A stretch of DNA of 64,000 bases, from the NCBI RefSeq assembly GCF_003143515.1, contig NZ_CP029343.1, positions 496,001-560,000 of the forward strand. The letters run 5' to 3'. The stretch comes from Massilia oculi (lineage in GTDB: Bacteria; Pseudomonadota; Gammaproteobacteria; Burkholderiales; Burkholderiaceae_D). A program made the translations under genes and the position numbers. Of the stretch, positions 24,356 to 33,229 are shown piece after piece (position 1 is the stretch's first letter; each line of letters begins with the position of its first letter). The notes beneath the pieces were generated by a model. It saw only the letters and a list, made by a program, of their open reading frames with translations. It was not told the origin of the DNA and did no database searches.

Positions 24356-25864
24356 ATGGGCTTTTTGAAAAGCTTGGTCGGCATCGCGGCTCCAATTGTA
24401 GGGACGGCCCTCGGTGGCCCTGTAGGCGGCGCTATCGGCGGGGCGATCGGCGGCGCCGTCTCTGGTAGTGGCGCTCCGAAAAGCACCACCACGTCGCAGA
24501 ACGGCACGCAGAATGGAACGCAGTCGAACACCTCAACTACGACTCTTGACCCGCGTGTCGCCCAACTCTTGGGCCTCAGCGGCCAAGGTGGCGTGTTGGG
24601 CGGCCTGGAATCCCTGCTCGGCAACGGCGGCTCGAGCCTGGCCGGCCAGAGCAACAGCTTCCTGAACTCGAATGCCGGCCAGATCCTGAACAATGGCCTG
24701 GCGGGCAGCAACGCCCTCATGAGCGGCCAATTCAACGCGCCGGCGATCCAGGGCGCGCAGGTTCAGGCGCCGTCGCAAAACGGCATCAACCTGTCGCCCA
24801 CGTTCCAGAGCCTGCTCGGCGGCGGCGACACGTCGGCGCTGATGAAGTCGCTCCAGGCCGGGAACGCGCTCGCCGGCGCCCAGTTCCAGCAGAACCAGCA
24901 GAACCTGACCGACAACCTGCAGCGCAGCATCCTGCCCGGTATTCGTGGCGGCGCCATCGCAGCGGGCCAGTATGGCGGCTCGCGCCAGGGCATTGCCGAG
25001 GGCCTGGCCATCAGCGATCTGACGAAGCAGCTCAACAACTCGAACACGCAGTTCGGCCTGGGCGCCACGGCGGCCAACTCGTCTGCGCTGGCCAACGCGT
25101 ACGAGAACGGCCAAAACCGCGCCCTGTCGGCGGCACAGGGTCTTTCCGGACAGCAGTACGGCGTCGCCTCCCAGGACGCGGCGGCGCGCCAAGCGGCCGA
25201 CAACACGAACGTGCAGGCGCTGCTCGCCACGCGCGGTCAGAACAGCAACAACCTGGCTACCGGCATCGGCCTGCAGCAAGGCCTTTTGGGCGGCGCGGCA
25301 AACTACAGCAATACCGACTTGGGCCGCCTGGGCATGGGTAGCGGCATCCTGGCACCCTTCCTTGGTGCCGGCGCTACATCAACCAATAACTCGACCACGA
25401 CCAACACCACTACCGGGAATGTCAGTCAGCCGCTTTATAACAGCACGGCAGGTAATGCCCTGGGTGGTGCGCTTCTCGGAAGCCAGCTTGGCGGGATGTT
25501 CGGCGGCGGCGCCGGGGGAACCACCGGAACCCTCGGTAGCCTGTTCGGCAGCGGCGGCTGGGCACCAGCGGCAGCTATTTCTAAGGAGACATCATGGCAG
25601 GACTACTCGACATCTTCGGCGGCGACCCGCAATCCCAGGGCCTGCTCGCCGCCGCGGCGCAGATTCTCCAGGCCTCGGGCCCGTCGCGCACTCCGACCAG
25701 CTTGGGCCAGATCCTGGGCAGCGGCCTCATGGCTGGCCAGCAGGCCACGCAGCAGGCGCAGCAGGCTTCCCAGCTCGAGCAGATGCGCGCGCTGCAGATC
25801 AAGAACGCCGAATCCGACCTGGCGGCGCAGGAGGCGCAGCGCGAGCGCGCGCAGAACCTGCTGA
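24356..25864 (+). CDS. Internal virion/DNA-ejection-type protein, C-terminus frameshifted
   Basis: The first 45 residues hold a glycine-zipper membrane segment (GPVGGAIGGAIGGAVSG); the rest is rich in Asn, Gln, Gly and Ala with helical repeats, as in podophage ejection proteins that form a channel in the host envelope. The natural end seems to be a TAA at 25582-25584, ten bases before the next ATG, but it lies in the -1 frame, so one base has probably been lost near 25559-25562. The printed frame instead runs 90 codons into the next gene as Arg/Pro/Ser-rich nonsense. Confidence 0.65.
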   Translation: MGFLKSLVGIAAPIVGTALGGPVGGAIGGAIGGAVSGSGAPKSTTTSQNGTQNGTQSNTSTTTLDPRVAQLLGLSGQGGVLGGLESLLGNGGSSLAGQSNSFLNSNAGQILNNGLAGSNALMSGQFNAPAIQGAQVQAPSQNGINLSPTFQSLLGGGDTSALMKSLQAGNALAGAQFQQNQQNLTDNLQRSILPGIRGGAIAAGQYGGSRQGIAEGLAISDLTKQLNNSNTQFGLGATAANSSALANAYENGQNRALSAAQGLSGQQYGVASQDAAARQAADNTNVQALLATRGQNSNNLATGIGLQQGLLGGAANYSNTDLGRLGMGSGILAPFLGAGATSTNNSTTTNTTTGNVSQPLYNSTAGNALGGALLGSQLGGMFGGGAGGTTGTLGSLFGSGGWAPAAAISKETSWQDYSTSSAATRNPRACSPPRRRFSRPRARRALRPAWARSWAAASWLASRPRSRRSRLPSSSRCARCRSRTPNPTWRRRRRSASARRTC

Positions 25865-27009
25865 AGCTGACGTCGCAATACGGCCAGTCGCGCGGCGCCG
25901 GTCAACCGAAGTCGGCGCCGCCGGCGGACCGCTCGGCCAATGCAATGTTCCAGAGCTTGATGCCGGGCGCGGCGCCGTCGATGACCACGCCTGGCGCGCC
26001 GATGGCTGCCGCGAGCATGACCGCGCCAGGCGGCGCCGGCGGCCGCAGCGCCCTAGTGCAAGAGCGCTTGCAGTACGCACAGTTCTTGCGCGACAACGGC
26101 TATGCGGCCGAGGCGAACGCCGCCGAAAACCAGGCCCTGAAGCTGCAGCCGAAGGTCAAGGAGTGGCAGAAGGTGAACGTGGGCGACCAGACGCTGTATG
26201 CGCCCTACTTTGAAGATGGCTCGAGCGGACAGCCGGTTCCCCTCGAGGTGGCGCAGAACCTCGAGCGCGTGAACCTGGGCGGAACGACTGAACTGATCCA
26301 TCCGACTACCGGCAAATCGGTCCGGTCGATGGCAAACACGGTCACGCCCGGAGATCTTCTCTCGGCCCAGGTTCAGCGCGAGAACTCGCTCCGTCAAGAT
26401 ACCCGCGCACGCGAGCTGAATGCACTGACCCGGGAAGGGCAGCAGACTCAGATTATCAACGATCCCTTGCGCGGACCGCTGTTGATCGATAAAGCGACCG
26501 GTGTGGCACGACCAGCCACCATGAATGGTCAGGCACTTCCCGGCGAGGCTGCCGTAAAACGCGAGGCCGCGGCGAAAAACTTGATGCCACTGATCAAGCA
26601 GGCAGGAAAGCTTATCGATGGCGCAACAGGATCGTATCTTGGCGCTGCCATCGATCAGGGCGCTCGCTACTACGGGTCGTCCACGGACGGCGCCAAGAAC
26701 ATCGCCCAGCTGCGAGTCCTCGAGGGCAACATCATGATGGCGCAGCCGCGCATGGAAGGTCCGCAGTCGAACCTGGACGTCGAGCTGTACCGCCAGATGG
26801 CTGCGCAAATCGGTGACCCTACTGTGCCAAACGATACCAAGAAGGCAGCGCTCAAAACGTTGGAATCGATGTACGAAAAGTATGGCAGCAAGCCACCGGC
26901 CGACATTCCGCGCGACGCGATCAACCATTTGAAGCTGAACCCGAAACTACGCGACGCCTTCGACGCCAAGTATGGCGCCGGCTCCGCCGCTTCCGTCCTG
27001 GGACGATAA
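25594..27009 (+). CDS. Internal virion protein, 471 aa
   Basis: It starts with a short hydrophobic helix region (LLDIFGGDPQSQGLLAAAAQ), followed by Gln/Ala-rich coiled coil, a middle domain (VGDQTLYAPYFEDG) and a long helical C-terminal half. Together with its neighbours it matches the set of three ejection proteins in podophages. A GGAG ribosome binding site lies at 25585-25588. Confidence 0.65.
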   Translation: MAGLLDIFGGDPQSQGLLAAAAQILQASGPSRTPTSLGQILGSGLMAGQQATQQAQQASQLEQMRALQIKNAESDLAAQEAQRERAQNLLKLTSQYGQSRGAGQPKSAPPADRSANAMFQSLMPGAAPSMTTPGAPMAAASMTAPGGAGGRSALVQERLQYAQFLRDNGYAAEANAAENQALKLQPKVKEWQKVNVGDQTLYAPYFEDGSSGQPVPLEVAQNLERVNLGGTTELIHPTTGKSVRSMANTVTPGDLLSAQVQRENSLRQDTRARELNALTREGQQTQIINDPLRGPLLIDKATGVARPATMNGQALPGEAAVKREAAAKNLMPLIKQAGKLIDGATGSYLGAAIDQGARYYGSSTDGAKNIAQLRVLEGNIMMAQPRMEGPQSNLDVELYRQMAAQIGDPTVPNDTKKAALKTLESMYEKYGSKPPADIPRDAINHLKLNPKLRDAFDAKYGAGSAASVLGR

Positions 27010-28616
27010 TGAGCAATCCATTCGATCGATACGATCCACCGGCCGCCGGCGCGAACCCCTTCGACCGGTACGACGCTCCTGCGAAGGCAGAGATGAAGCC
27101 GAAATCGGAGAAAAGCACGGCGCGCCGTTTGCTGGAAGGCGGCGCCCTCGGCATCGCCGATATTGGTAATACGCTGCTCAACGCAGGTAGTTACCTGCCG
27201 GGCAAAGTGACCAATGCGATCCGCGAAGCATTGCCAGCGGAACATCGTCATCGCATTCCCGACATCGCCCAGGCCACGCGCACGCGCAACGCCGACTTCG
27301 ACGCTCTGACCGAGGAGAACAAGGACTCGACCGCGTTCAAGGCAGGGCGGCTCGGTGCCAACATCGCGGCTACGCTGCCGGTCGGCGGCACGCTGGCGGC
27401 GGGCGCGCGCGCAGCTGGAGCATCTCCGGCGCTGGTATCTGCCCTGGCATCAAGCGGTATGCAAGCGAATGGCCTCGGCGGCGCAGCCGGGCTCGGCGTA
27501 CGCGCCTTGGGCGGCGGCATCAGTGGCGCGGCGTCTGCCGGATTGGTCAGCCCCGACGACGCGCTGGCGGGAGGCGCAATCGGCGCCGGCTTGCCTGTGG
27601 CTGGGAAGGCAGCGCTGGCCGTTACCCGCGGGACTGGGCGTGCGATGCGAGGCGGAGCCGTCAAACCCGAAGTGGCGAATCTGGCGCGTCGCGCCCAGGA
27701 GCTTGGGATTGACGTCCCGGTCGACCGCATCACGAACAGCAAGCCGCTGAATGCGATTGCGTCGAGCCTGAACTACGTCCCGTTCAGCGGGCGCGCGGCG
27801 ACCGAAGAGGCGATGCAGAGCCAGCTGAACCGGGCGCTGAGCCGCACCTTCGGCCAGGATTCCGACAACGTCACGATGGCATTGCGGAATGCACAGCAGC
27901 AGCTCGGCGGAGAGTTCGACCGCGTGCTCAGCTCCAACAAAGTCCGCGTCGATTCGCAGTTCCTCGACGAACTGGCCGAGCACGAAGCGACTGCCTTCCG
28001 CGAGCTTGGCGCCGACGGCGCCGGCATCATCTCGCGCCAGATCGACGAGATCATGTCGAAGGGCGCATCAGGCGAACTGGACGGCCAGGCGGCCTACAAC
28101 GTCAAGAAGATGCTCGACCGGATCGGCAAACGGAATTCGCCAGAGGCCCACTATGCGACAGAGCTGCGGCGCAGCCTCATGGGCGCCTTGAACCGCTCGA
28201 TCGGGCCCGAGGCGGCAGAAGCCTTTGGCACGACCCGCAAGCAGTACGGGAACATGCTGGCGCTGGAGCGCCTGGCGCAGAACGGCGTAGACGGCGATAT
28301 CTCAATCGGCCGCCTAGCGAACATGCGCAACATCGGCAATCAGGATCTACAAGAGCTGGCAGACATTGCGGCGCAGTTTCTCAAGTCTCGAGAGGGCAAT
28401 CACGGAGCCGCGCAGCGTGCGGTAGTCGGCGGGGTCACAGCAATGGCATCGGGGCCGGTCGGGCTTGCTGCAGGCGCTGCTGCTGGGCGTGGGGTGAACT
28501 CAGTCCTGAACAGCAAGACAGCGAAGAAGTTGGTGCTCGACCCAGCTTATTCTGGACTGCCGATCGAAGTGCAGTTGATGCTGGCACGCAGCGCACCAGT
28601 GCTCGGCAGTCAGTGA
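27009..28616 (+). CDS. Internal virion/DNA-transfer protein, 535 aa
   Basis: The N-terminus repeats the motif NPFDRYD at residues 3-9 and 17-23. Next come Gly/Ala-rich amphipathic or membrane-prone segments (about residues 115-200) and long helices. The C-terminus has another Gly/Ala-rich segment. This fits the third ejection protein. The ATG overlaps the previous TAA by one base. Confidence 0.65.
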   Translation: MSNPFDRYDPPAAGANPFDRYDAPAKAEMKPKSEKSTARRLLEGGALGIADIGNTLLNAGSYLPGKVTNAIREALPAEHRHRIPDIAQATRTRNADFDALTEENKDSTAFKAGRLGANIAATLPVGGTLAAGARAAGASPALVSALASSGMQANGLGGAAGLGVRALGGGISGAASAGLVSPDDALAGGAIGAGLPVAGKAALAVTRGTGRAMRGGAVKPEVANLARRAQELGIDVPVDRITNSKPLNAIASSLNYVPFSGRAATEEAMQSQLNRALSRTFGQDSDNVTMALRNAQQQLGGEFDRVLSSNKVRVDSQFLDELAEHEATAFRELGADGAGIISRQIDEIMSKGASGELDGQAAYNVKKMLDRIGKRNSPEAHYATELRRSLMGALNRSIGPEAAEAFGTTRKQYGNMLALERLAQNGVDGDISIGRLANMRNIGNQDLQELADIAAQFLKSREGNHGAAQRAVVGGVTAMASGPVGLAAGAAAGRGVNSVLNSKTAKKLVLDPAYSGLPIEVQLMLARSAPVLGSQ

Positions 28617-28711
28617 TCGCGACCGGTGAATCCCTGCCACAGCCCAACCAGGCAGATCACCACCAGGATGGCACCGGCCTTCAGTAGTTTGTACGTGATG
28701 TAGCCGCTCAT
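28610..28711 (-). CDS. Tiny membrane protein antisense to the late operon, 33 aa
   Basis: Minus-strand ATG at 28711 with AGGGGCAGGA upstream. The product is one transmembrane helix (AGAILVVICLVGLW) with a basic N-terminal segment and a polar end. Its stop overlaps the end of the ejection gene on the other strand. It could be an antiholin, a lysogen envelope peptide or a chance frame; hydrophobicity and ribosome binding site favour a real gene. Confidence 0.4.
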   Translation of the reverse strand: MSGYITYKLLKAGAILVVICLVGLWQGFTGRDH

Positions 28712-28739
28712 TCCTGCCCCTAGAAGTTTCAACAATTAT

Positions 28740-28770
28740 AGGCCACCTCCGGGTGGCCTTTCTCTTTTCT
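28740..28770 (+). terminator. Terminator between virion and lysis genes
   Basis: AGGCCACC (28740-28747) pairs with GGTGGCCT (28752-28759) around TCCG, followed by a T-rich tail. It separates the ejection genes from the holin gene. Confidence 0.7.
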
Positions 28771-28781
28771 GAAAGGTCCCC

Positions 28782-29027
28782 GTGACCACCACCACCGACC
28801 AGCAAAACATGATCGCCCTGGCCCAGCTCCAGGTCGAAGTCGCGTACATGAAGGCCGCAATCGCGCGGCTGGACGCCTCCAACCAAGAACTCGACCAGAA
28901 GCTCGATCGCGTGCTCAACCAGCTGGCCCAGGCCCGCGGAGGCTGGCGCACGCTGATGCTGATCGGCGGCGCCGCCGGCTCGCTCGGCAGCGGGCTGACC
29001 TGGCTCATCTCCCACCTGAAGGGCTGA
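28782..29027 (+). CDS. Holin-like protein, 81 aa
   Basis: GTG start with GAAAGG upstream. Residues 8-52 form a coiled-coil helix (AIARLDASNQELDQKLDRVL); residues 57-76 are one transmembrane segment (TLMLIGGAAGSLGSGLTWLI) ending in HLKG. This is the topology of small class III or pinholin-like proteins, directly before the endolysin gene. It would trigger lysis timing at the inner membrane. Confidence 0.65.
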   Translation: MTTTTDQQNMIALAQLQVEVAYMKAAIARLDASNQELDQKLDRVLNQLAQARGGWRTLMLIGGAAGSLGSGLTWLISHLKG

Positions 29028-29029
29028 CC

Positions 29030-29491
29030 ATGCCACCACTCGCTTTCATCAACATGCTACTGCCGGCCGCCCAACGCGTGCACCGCGAGCACGGCATCCC
29101 GGCGTCGATTACGATCGGCCAGGCGGCGCTCGAGTCCGGCTGGGGTTCCCGCGCGCCCGGCAACAACCTGTTCGGCATCAAGGCCGACCGCGCCTGGAAG
29201 GGCAAGACCGTCGACGTCGCCACGCACGAATACGTCGCCGGCAAACGCGTAAACGTGGTCGACAAGTTCCGCGCCTACGCCAGCATCGACGACTGCATCG
29301 CCGACCGCGCGCGCTTCTTCAAGGCCAACCCGCGCTACGCCGCGTGCTTCAAGGAAGTGACCGGCGAGGCCTGGGCGCGCGCGCTGCAGAAGGCCGGCTA
29401 TGCCACCGACCCGAAGTATGCCGAGAACCTGATCGCCGTCATGCGCGGCAGGAACATGTCCCAGTACGACCACCTGAAAGGAAAGCCATGA
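29030..29491 (+). CDS. Endolysin, GH73 glucosaminidase, 153 aa
   Basis: The domain is that of FlgJ-type endo-beta-N-acetylglucosaminidases: IPASITIGQAALESGWGS with the catalytic Glu at residue 35, NNLFGIKAD, then FRAYASIDDCIADRARFF and GYATDPKYAENLI near the end. It cuts the peptidoglycan glycan chain during lysis. There is no signal peptide, so it depends on the holin encoded two bases upstream. Confidence 0.92.
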   Translation: MPPLAFINMLLPAAQRVHREHGIPASITIGQAALESGWGSRAPGNNLFGIKADRAWKGKTVDVATHEYVAGKRVNVVDKFRAYASIDDCIADRARFFKANPRYAACFKEVTGEAWARALQKAGYATDPKYAENLIAVMRGRNMSQYDHLKGKP

Positions 29492-29607
29492 AACGCATCT
29501 TGCTGCTCGCCGCCCTGCTCGCCCTAGCCGGCTGCTCGAACCTGGCCCTGCAGTGCTCCGGCACCTATACCGGCGACGAGGTGCGCAATGGCGCCGCGGG
29601 CAAGTAA
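29488..29607 (+). CDS. Small lipoprotein (Rz1-like position), 39 aa
   Basis: A signal peptide with the lipobox LAGC, giving a mature lipoprotein of about 23 residues with a second Cys. It overlaps the endolysin stop and the next gene. Position and size suggest an Rz1-type spanin subunit, but no Rz partner is obvious, so the role is uncertain. Confidence 0.6.
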   Translation: MKRILLLAALLALAGCSNLALQCSGTYTGDEVRNGAAGK

Positions 29608-29986
29608 GGCCCGCTTCCTGTCGACGCTGCGCACCGATCGCGTGAGCCTGACCAGCGCCGACCGGATCCTGCTGGCGCCGCTGGCGTTCTCGTCGGCGCT
29701 GCTCGACCGCTACGTAGTCGTGCCGGAAGGCTTCGTCACCGACTTCGCCAGCGTGCCGCGTGCGCCGCTCACCTACTGGCTGTTCGGCGGCGTGGGCGAC
29801 GAGGCTGCGGTCGTGCACGACTTCCTCTACGAGACCGGCGCCGTGCCGCGCGCGCTGGCCGACGAGGTCTACGGCGAGGCGCTCGAGGCGTGCGGCGTTC
29901 CGGCATGGCGCCGTGGCCCCATGGTGCTGGCGGTGCGCCTGTTCGGTGGCAGCCGGTACACCCCGCCCGCCCCGGCGGCGCCGTGA
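29588..29986 (+). CDS. DUF1353 phage protein, 132 aa
   Basis: The family signature is clear: VVPEGFVTDFASVPRAPLTY followed by GDEAAVVHDFLYE. DUF1353 proteins are common near lysis genes of tailed phages; their biochemical role is not established. It overlaps both neighbours. Confidence 0.85.
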   Translation: MAPRASKARFLSTLRTDRVSLTSADRILLAPLAFSSALLDRYVVVPEGFVTDFASVPRAPLTYWLFGGVGDEAAVVHDFLYETGAVPRALADEVYGEALEACGVPAWRRGPMVLAVRLFGGSRYTPPAPAAP

Positions 29987-30198
29987 TGGAGTTCGACATC
30001 TACGCGCTCACGCCGGGCGGTGGCGGCCACGTCCTGACCGTTCACCAGGAGCGCAAGGACGCCGGGCCGCGGCTGGTGGTCATCGCTGGTGGCGAGGTGT
30101 CGGCGCCCGCCGAAGCGATGATGCAGCGGATGCTGGGTGAGCCGCTCGAGGACGGGAAACTCAGCGGTGCTACACTGCCCGGATGCTCGCCAAAGTAA
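29986..30198 (+). CDS. Hypothetical phage protein, 70 aa
   Basis: The ATG at 29986 overlaps the stop of the DUF1353 gene. The product looks like a small alpha/beta domain (FDIYALTPGGGGHVLTVHQ) and has no recognised family. It runs 16 bases into the next gene. Confidence 0.5.
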   Translation: MEFDIYALTPGGGGHVLTVHQERKDAGPRLVVIAGGEVSAPAEAMMQRMLGEPLEDGKLSGATLPGCSPK

Positions 30199-30473
30199 AA
30201 CTCCTCCGCAAGCGCGGCCAGCGCATGTCCGACAACGAGATAGCCCGCGCGCCGTTCGTTGAGGGCGAGCTGGTCGTGCACGGCTTGGGTGGCATGATCG
30301 TGGCGGAGCTGCAGCGCCCAGGCAACCAAGTGGCCGATCCACTGCTGATTCTCTACGAGGCGAAGCTGACCACGATGCACGGCGCCGGCATGCTGCTCAA
30401 GGGCGAGGAACGGCCGCAGGGCGACAAGGGGCCGGCGTATGTCCAGGAGTGGTCGGTGCGGCTGGGGCCATAA
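30183..30473 (+). CDS. Hypothetical phage protein, 96 aa
   Basis: The product begins with a basic helix and has a central hydrophobic beta segment (GELVVHGLGGMIVAELQ). It is the last rightward late gene. Its end overlaps the 3' part of the GIY-YIG pseudogene on the other strand. Function unknown. Confidence 0.5.
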   Translation: MLAKVKLLRKRGQRMSDNEIARAPFVEGELVVHGLGGMIVAELQRPGNQVADPLLILYEAKLTTMHGAGMLLKGEERPQGDKGPAYVQEWSVRLGP

Positions 30474-30986
30474 GCGCGTCAACCTGGGGCCGGTCGAGCC
30501 CGAGTTTATCCACCAGCTCCGAATACGTCACTTCATTCGGGAAGCTGCTGTTGAAGCATGGCCTCATACGCCTAATGTAGTAGGCCTCGATCGCCTTCGC
30601 ATGCCTTTTCGGCGCTTCGAAATAAGCATGTGAGGTCCAGCGGAGGCCGTTTTTTTGATGCTGCTGAGACCGATCCCAGAAGCACTTCGTTTGCCCCACG
30701 TACACGCACTCATTGTCGTCAAACAGGAAATAGATACCCCTGCGAATGGCATATCGCTAGACGTCCGCGCCGCTAGAATTTCCTCATTGCTGAAATGGAA
30801 GGCGCTGGCATAATGCGTCAACCATGCGGCAGGGGTCTTGTGCTGCTTATCCCACCCCTCCCAAACAAAACTCCTGTTCACCTGTGGACTTAGCTCTCGA
30901 GACGGAACTTGGAAGCGCTCACGTTCGTAAAGGTCAGCCCATTCAGCCTCGCTTATTTTATCTGGCATTTTTTTGGCAAATCCCAC
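30397..30986 (-). pseudogene. GIY-YIG nuclease gene with frameshift
   Basis: The 5' part (30986 to about 30755) encodes a 75-residue N-terminal domain ending FSNEEILAARTSS. The 3' part, in another frame, begins RRGIYFLFDDNECVYVGQTK, which carries both the GIY and the YVG halves of the GIY-YIG active site, then a following Arg (CFWDRSQQHQ) and a conserved Glu (KAIEAYYI). A TAG lies just upstream of the second part in its own frame, so an indel near 30740-30760 splits the gene. It looks like a homing or moron nuclease gained at the end of the late operon and then inactivated. Confidence 0.7.
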
Positions 30987-31098
30987 GGTAAGTTGTTGAA
31001 TTTAATAGCTCAACGTTACCGGCTCCGGGCACCAGTGTTTATGCACCCCTCTGCAAATCCCCACCCCTTGCGATGGTTCCGCAAAAGTGCGTGCCAAG

Positions 31099-31727
31099 CT
31101 ACTTCGCGCCGATGATCTGGACCGCCCATTCCTGCTCGAGGCCGAAGGCGCCGTCACGCTCAATGCCGCTGAATAGCATCATTTTGCCGTGCAATAGTAA
31201 TTGACCTCGCATCGCGCAGCGGCGTGATGAGCGGTTTCGCTGATGAGTCGCAACCATATCGAGCACCTTCTCGCGCTCGATCGCGCCGCCCTGGATCGGC
31301 TCAAGGCCGGTGCCGTCGCAATGCGTGCACGCACTCCCGCCGACGACCTTGGTGTCGTGGCAGCACTCGCACTCGCCGCCCAGCCAATGGGAGAGACTCG
31401 CGCGGGCGATCTTCTTATAGAGACCGCAGACGGCGGCGATGTCCCATTCAGCCTTAATGTTGAACGATTTCCGCTTGAATCCCTTATGCGCCACCGCGCA
31501 GGTTCAGACGCGCAGCAGTACCGCCAGCGCGCGCGCCGCACTCTCAACGGGCTGACGCGGCATGCCAGCGATATGCGCGCGCAACAGCATTGACCCGAAC
31601 AGCTCGCCCGAGCCTCCGGACAGGTCTGCCAGCGCTGCGGCACCAGCTGCCCGGTCTGGTGGTGCTGGTCGTCGTCCTCCAGGTTGGAGGTGCTCAGTGC
31701 GTTGAGGTAGCGCTCGGCAAACTTTAG
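31099..31727 (-). pseudogene. Decayed phage gene with Cys4 zinc-finger segment
   Basis: Coding signal continues through three broken pieces: LKFAERYLNALSTSNLEDDD (starting at CTA instead of ATG after an intact AAGGAG site), then after a frameshift GGSGELFGSMLLRAHIAGMP up to a TGA, then AHKGFKRKSFNIKAEW and a zinc-finger-like CECCHDTK...CTHCDGTG segment. The finger recalls lambda Q antiterminators and DnaJ-type motifs, but I cannot assign the family. Lost start, frameshift and stop indicate a dead gene; the last 131 codons from GTG 31494 stay open. Confidence 0.5.
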
Positions 31728-31857
31728 ATTTCTCCTTGAAATGCTTCTGACGACACCAGCACTTTTATCCCATGAAAGCCTGCCCGAGATTTTCTATTTA
31801 TCAACCTTAAAGTTGCACCTAGTTATCGAAGGCATCTTGGTATAACAAGTATTCTTA

Positions 31858-32983
31858 TGGTCAGCTTGGTGACGTTAGATGTCGAGTCCCGTCTGATCGT
31901 AGACGCGTTTGACGAATAGATCAGGTTTGCGTTTCTGCCAATTCTTGAGCGCCTGAATCGGTGTCGTTGAGCCGATAGCTCGCTGCGGGATATGGTGGTT
32001 GTAAAGCTTGAGGTAATTGTGCAATGTGGTCTCCAGATCGGCCCTGCTATCGAAGCGGGTCTGCGCGATCAGCTCACTGATCCTGCCATTGAAGCGTTCC
32101 ACCATGCCGTTAGTTTGCGGGTGGCGCGGAGGCGCCAGGCGATGCTCGACTTCCATGCTGCCACATGCCTTGTCGAAGGCGTGATTGCCGCTGGGCTTCT
32201 TGTCTTTGGTGGCAAAGCGGTCGGTAAATTGCGAGCCGTTGTCGGTCAGTATCTTGGTGATCTTGATCGGCGATGCGAGCTTCAAACGGCGCAGGAAATC
32301 GACGCTACTACGTTCAGTCATATCGTTGTAAATATGCAGAAAAACCCAGCGCGTCGCGCGGTCAATGGCAACAAACAGGTAGCGGCGTGAGGTTTCGTCA
32401 GGCATCTGTGGCAGGTACTTGATATCGACGTGCAGGAAGCCTGGCTCATAGTCCTTGAAGGTCTTCTTGGCCTTGATCGTTTCGCCTTCAGCTTGAGGGA
32501 TCACGTCCTCCAGTCGTGCCATGCCTTCGCGTTTGAGCAGTCGCGCAATGCCTGAACGGGAGACCTCGGGATTGATGTATTGCCGGGTGATGTAGAGCAG
32601 GTCGTCGAGCGGTAAGTAAAGCGTCTGGCGCAGGGACAGCACGACCAGTTCCTGGGCTGCGCTCAGGGTCGTATGCAGGGTGTGAGCACGATGCGAGCGG
32701 TCTTGCACGTCGTCCCGCTTGAGCCATTTGGCAGCGGTGGCCCGAGTGATATTGAACACCTTGGCCGCTTGACGGTCGGACAGGCCGGAATCCTTGATCT
32801 CCTGACGGATTTTTGGCGTGGTGCGGGCTTGCGGGTGAATGCGTGAACTCATGCTCGATATGGTGATGTTCTGCGAGGGGCTGACGAACGATGCGGGAAG
32901 CCAGCAATTATCTCATCGAGCACGGCCTTTGCACGGAACAAGGCCATGCTGCGACGGGGAACATGATCACACGAAACTAAACA
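31858..32983 (-). mobile_element. IS481-family insertion sequence
   Basis: A complete transposase gene flanked by weakly matching ends: TGGTCAGCTTGGTG at 31858 and, inverted, TGTTTAGTTTCGTG ending at 32983 (10 of 14 match). The length (1.13 kb) is usual for the family. No clear target duplication is seen, so the exact borders are tentative. It separates the decayed phage gene from the secreted protein and metallopeptidase fragment. Confidence 0.7.
31875..32852 (-). CDS. IS481-family transposase, 325 aa
   Basis: An N-terminal HTH (SDRQAAKVFNITRATAAKWL) is followed by the rve integrase core with the three acidic residues: HVDIKYLPQM (Asp), LTDNGSQF (Asp) and MVERFNGRI (Glu). The C-terminal segment YNHHIPQRAIG is typical for the family. 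The frame is intact, so the element may be active. Confidence 0.92.
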   Translation of the reverse strand: MSSRIHPQARTTPKIRQEIKDSGLSDRQAAKVFNITRATAAKWLKRDDVQDRSHRAHTLHTTLSAAQELVVLSLRQTLYLPLDDLLYITRQYINPEVSRSGIARLLKREGMARLEDVIPQAEGETIKAKKTFKDYEPGFLHVDIKYLPQMPDETSRRYLFVAIDRATRWVFLHIYNDMTERSSVDFLRRLKLASPIKITKILTDNGSQFTDRFATKDKKPSGNHAFDKACGSMEVEHRLAPPRHPQTNGMVERFNGRISELIAQTRFDSRADLETTLHNYLKLYNHHIPQRAIGSTTPIQALKNWQKRKPDLFVKRVYDQTGLDI

Positions 32984-33229
32984 GCTAGATAACTATTTCC
33001 CAACCAGCAAAAATTGTTTGTAAACACCCTGAGGTCGATCATCAACTAATTGACTCGTTTCCGCCAAGAATCTCTCTTTTGTTACACTTTGTGAACATTC
33101 GCAAGTTGTCGTTGGCGATGATTTTATTACCGTCGCTTGAGCAGTTCTGCGCGCGGACTGCTCTGCACAGGAAAAGGTAATTACATTGGCCTGCGCAACT
33201 AGTACTGCCACTATGACTTGGAAGGCCTG

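Noticed and set aside
31243..31593. Plus-strand open frame of 116 codons opposite the decayed phage gene
   Set aside because: The minus strand carries recognisable phage protein pieces and a zinc-finger motif; the plus frame is its shadow.
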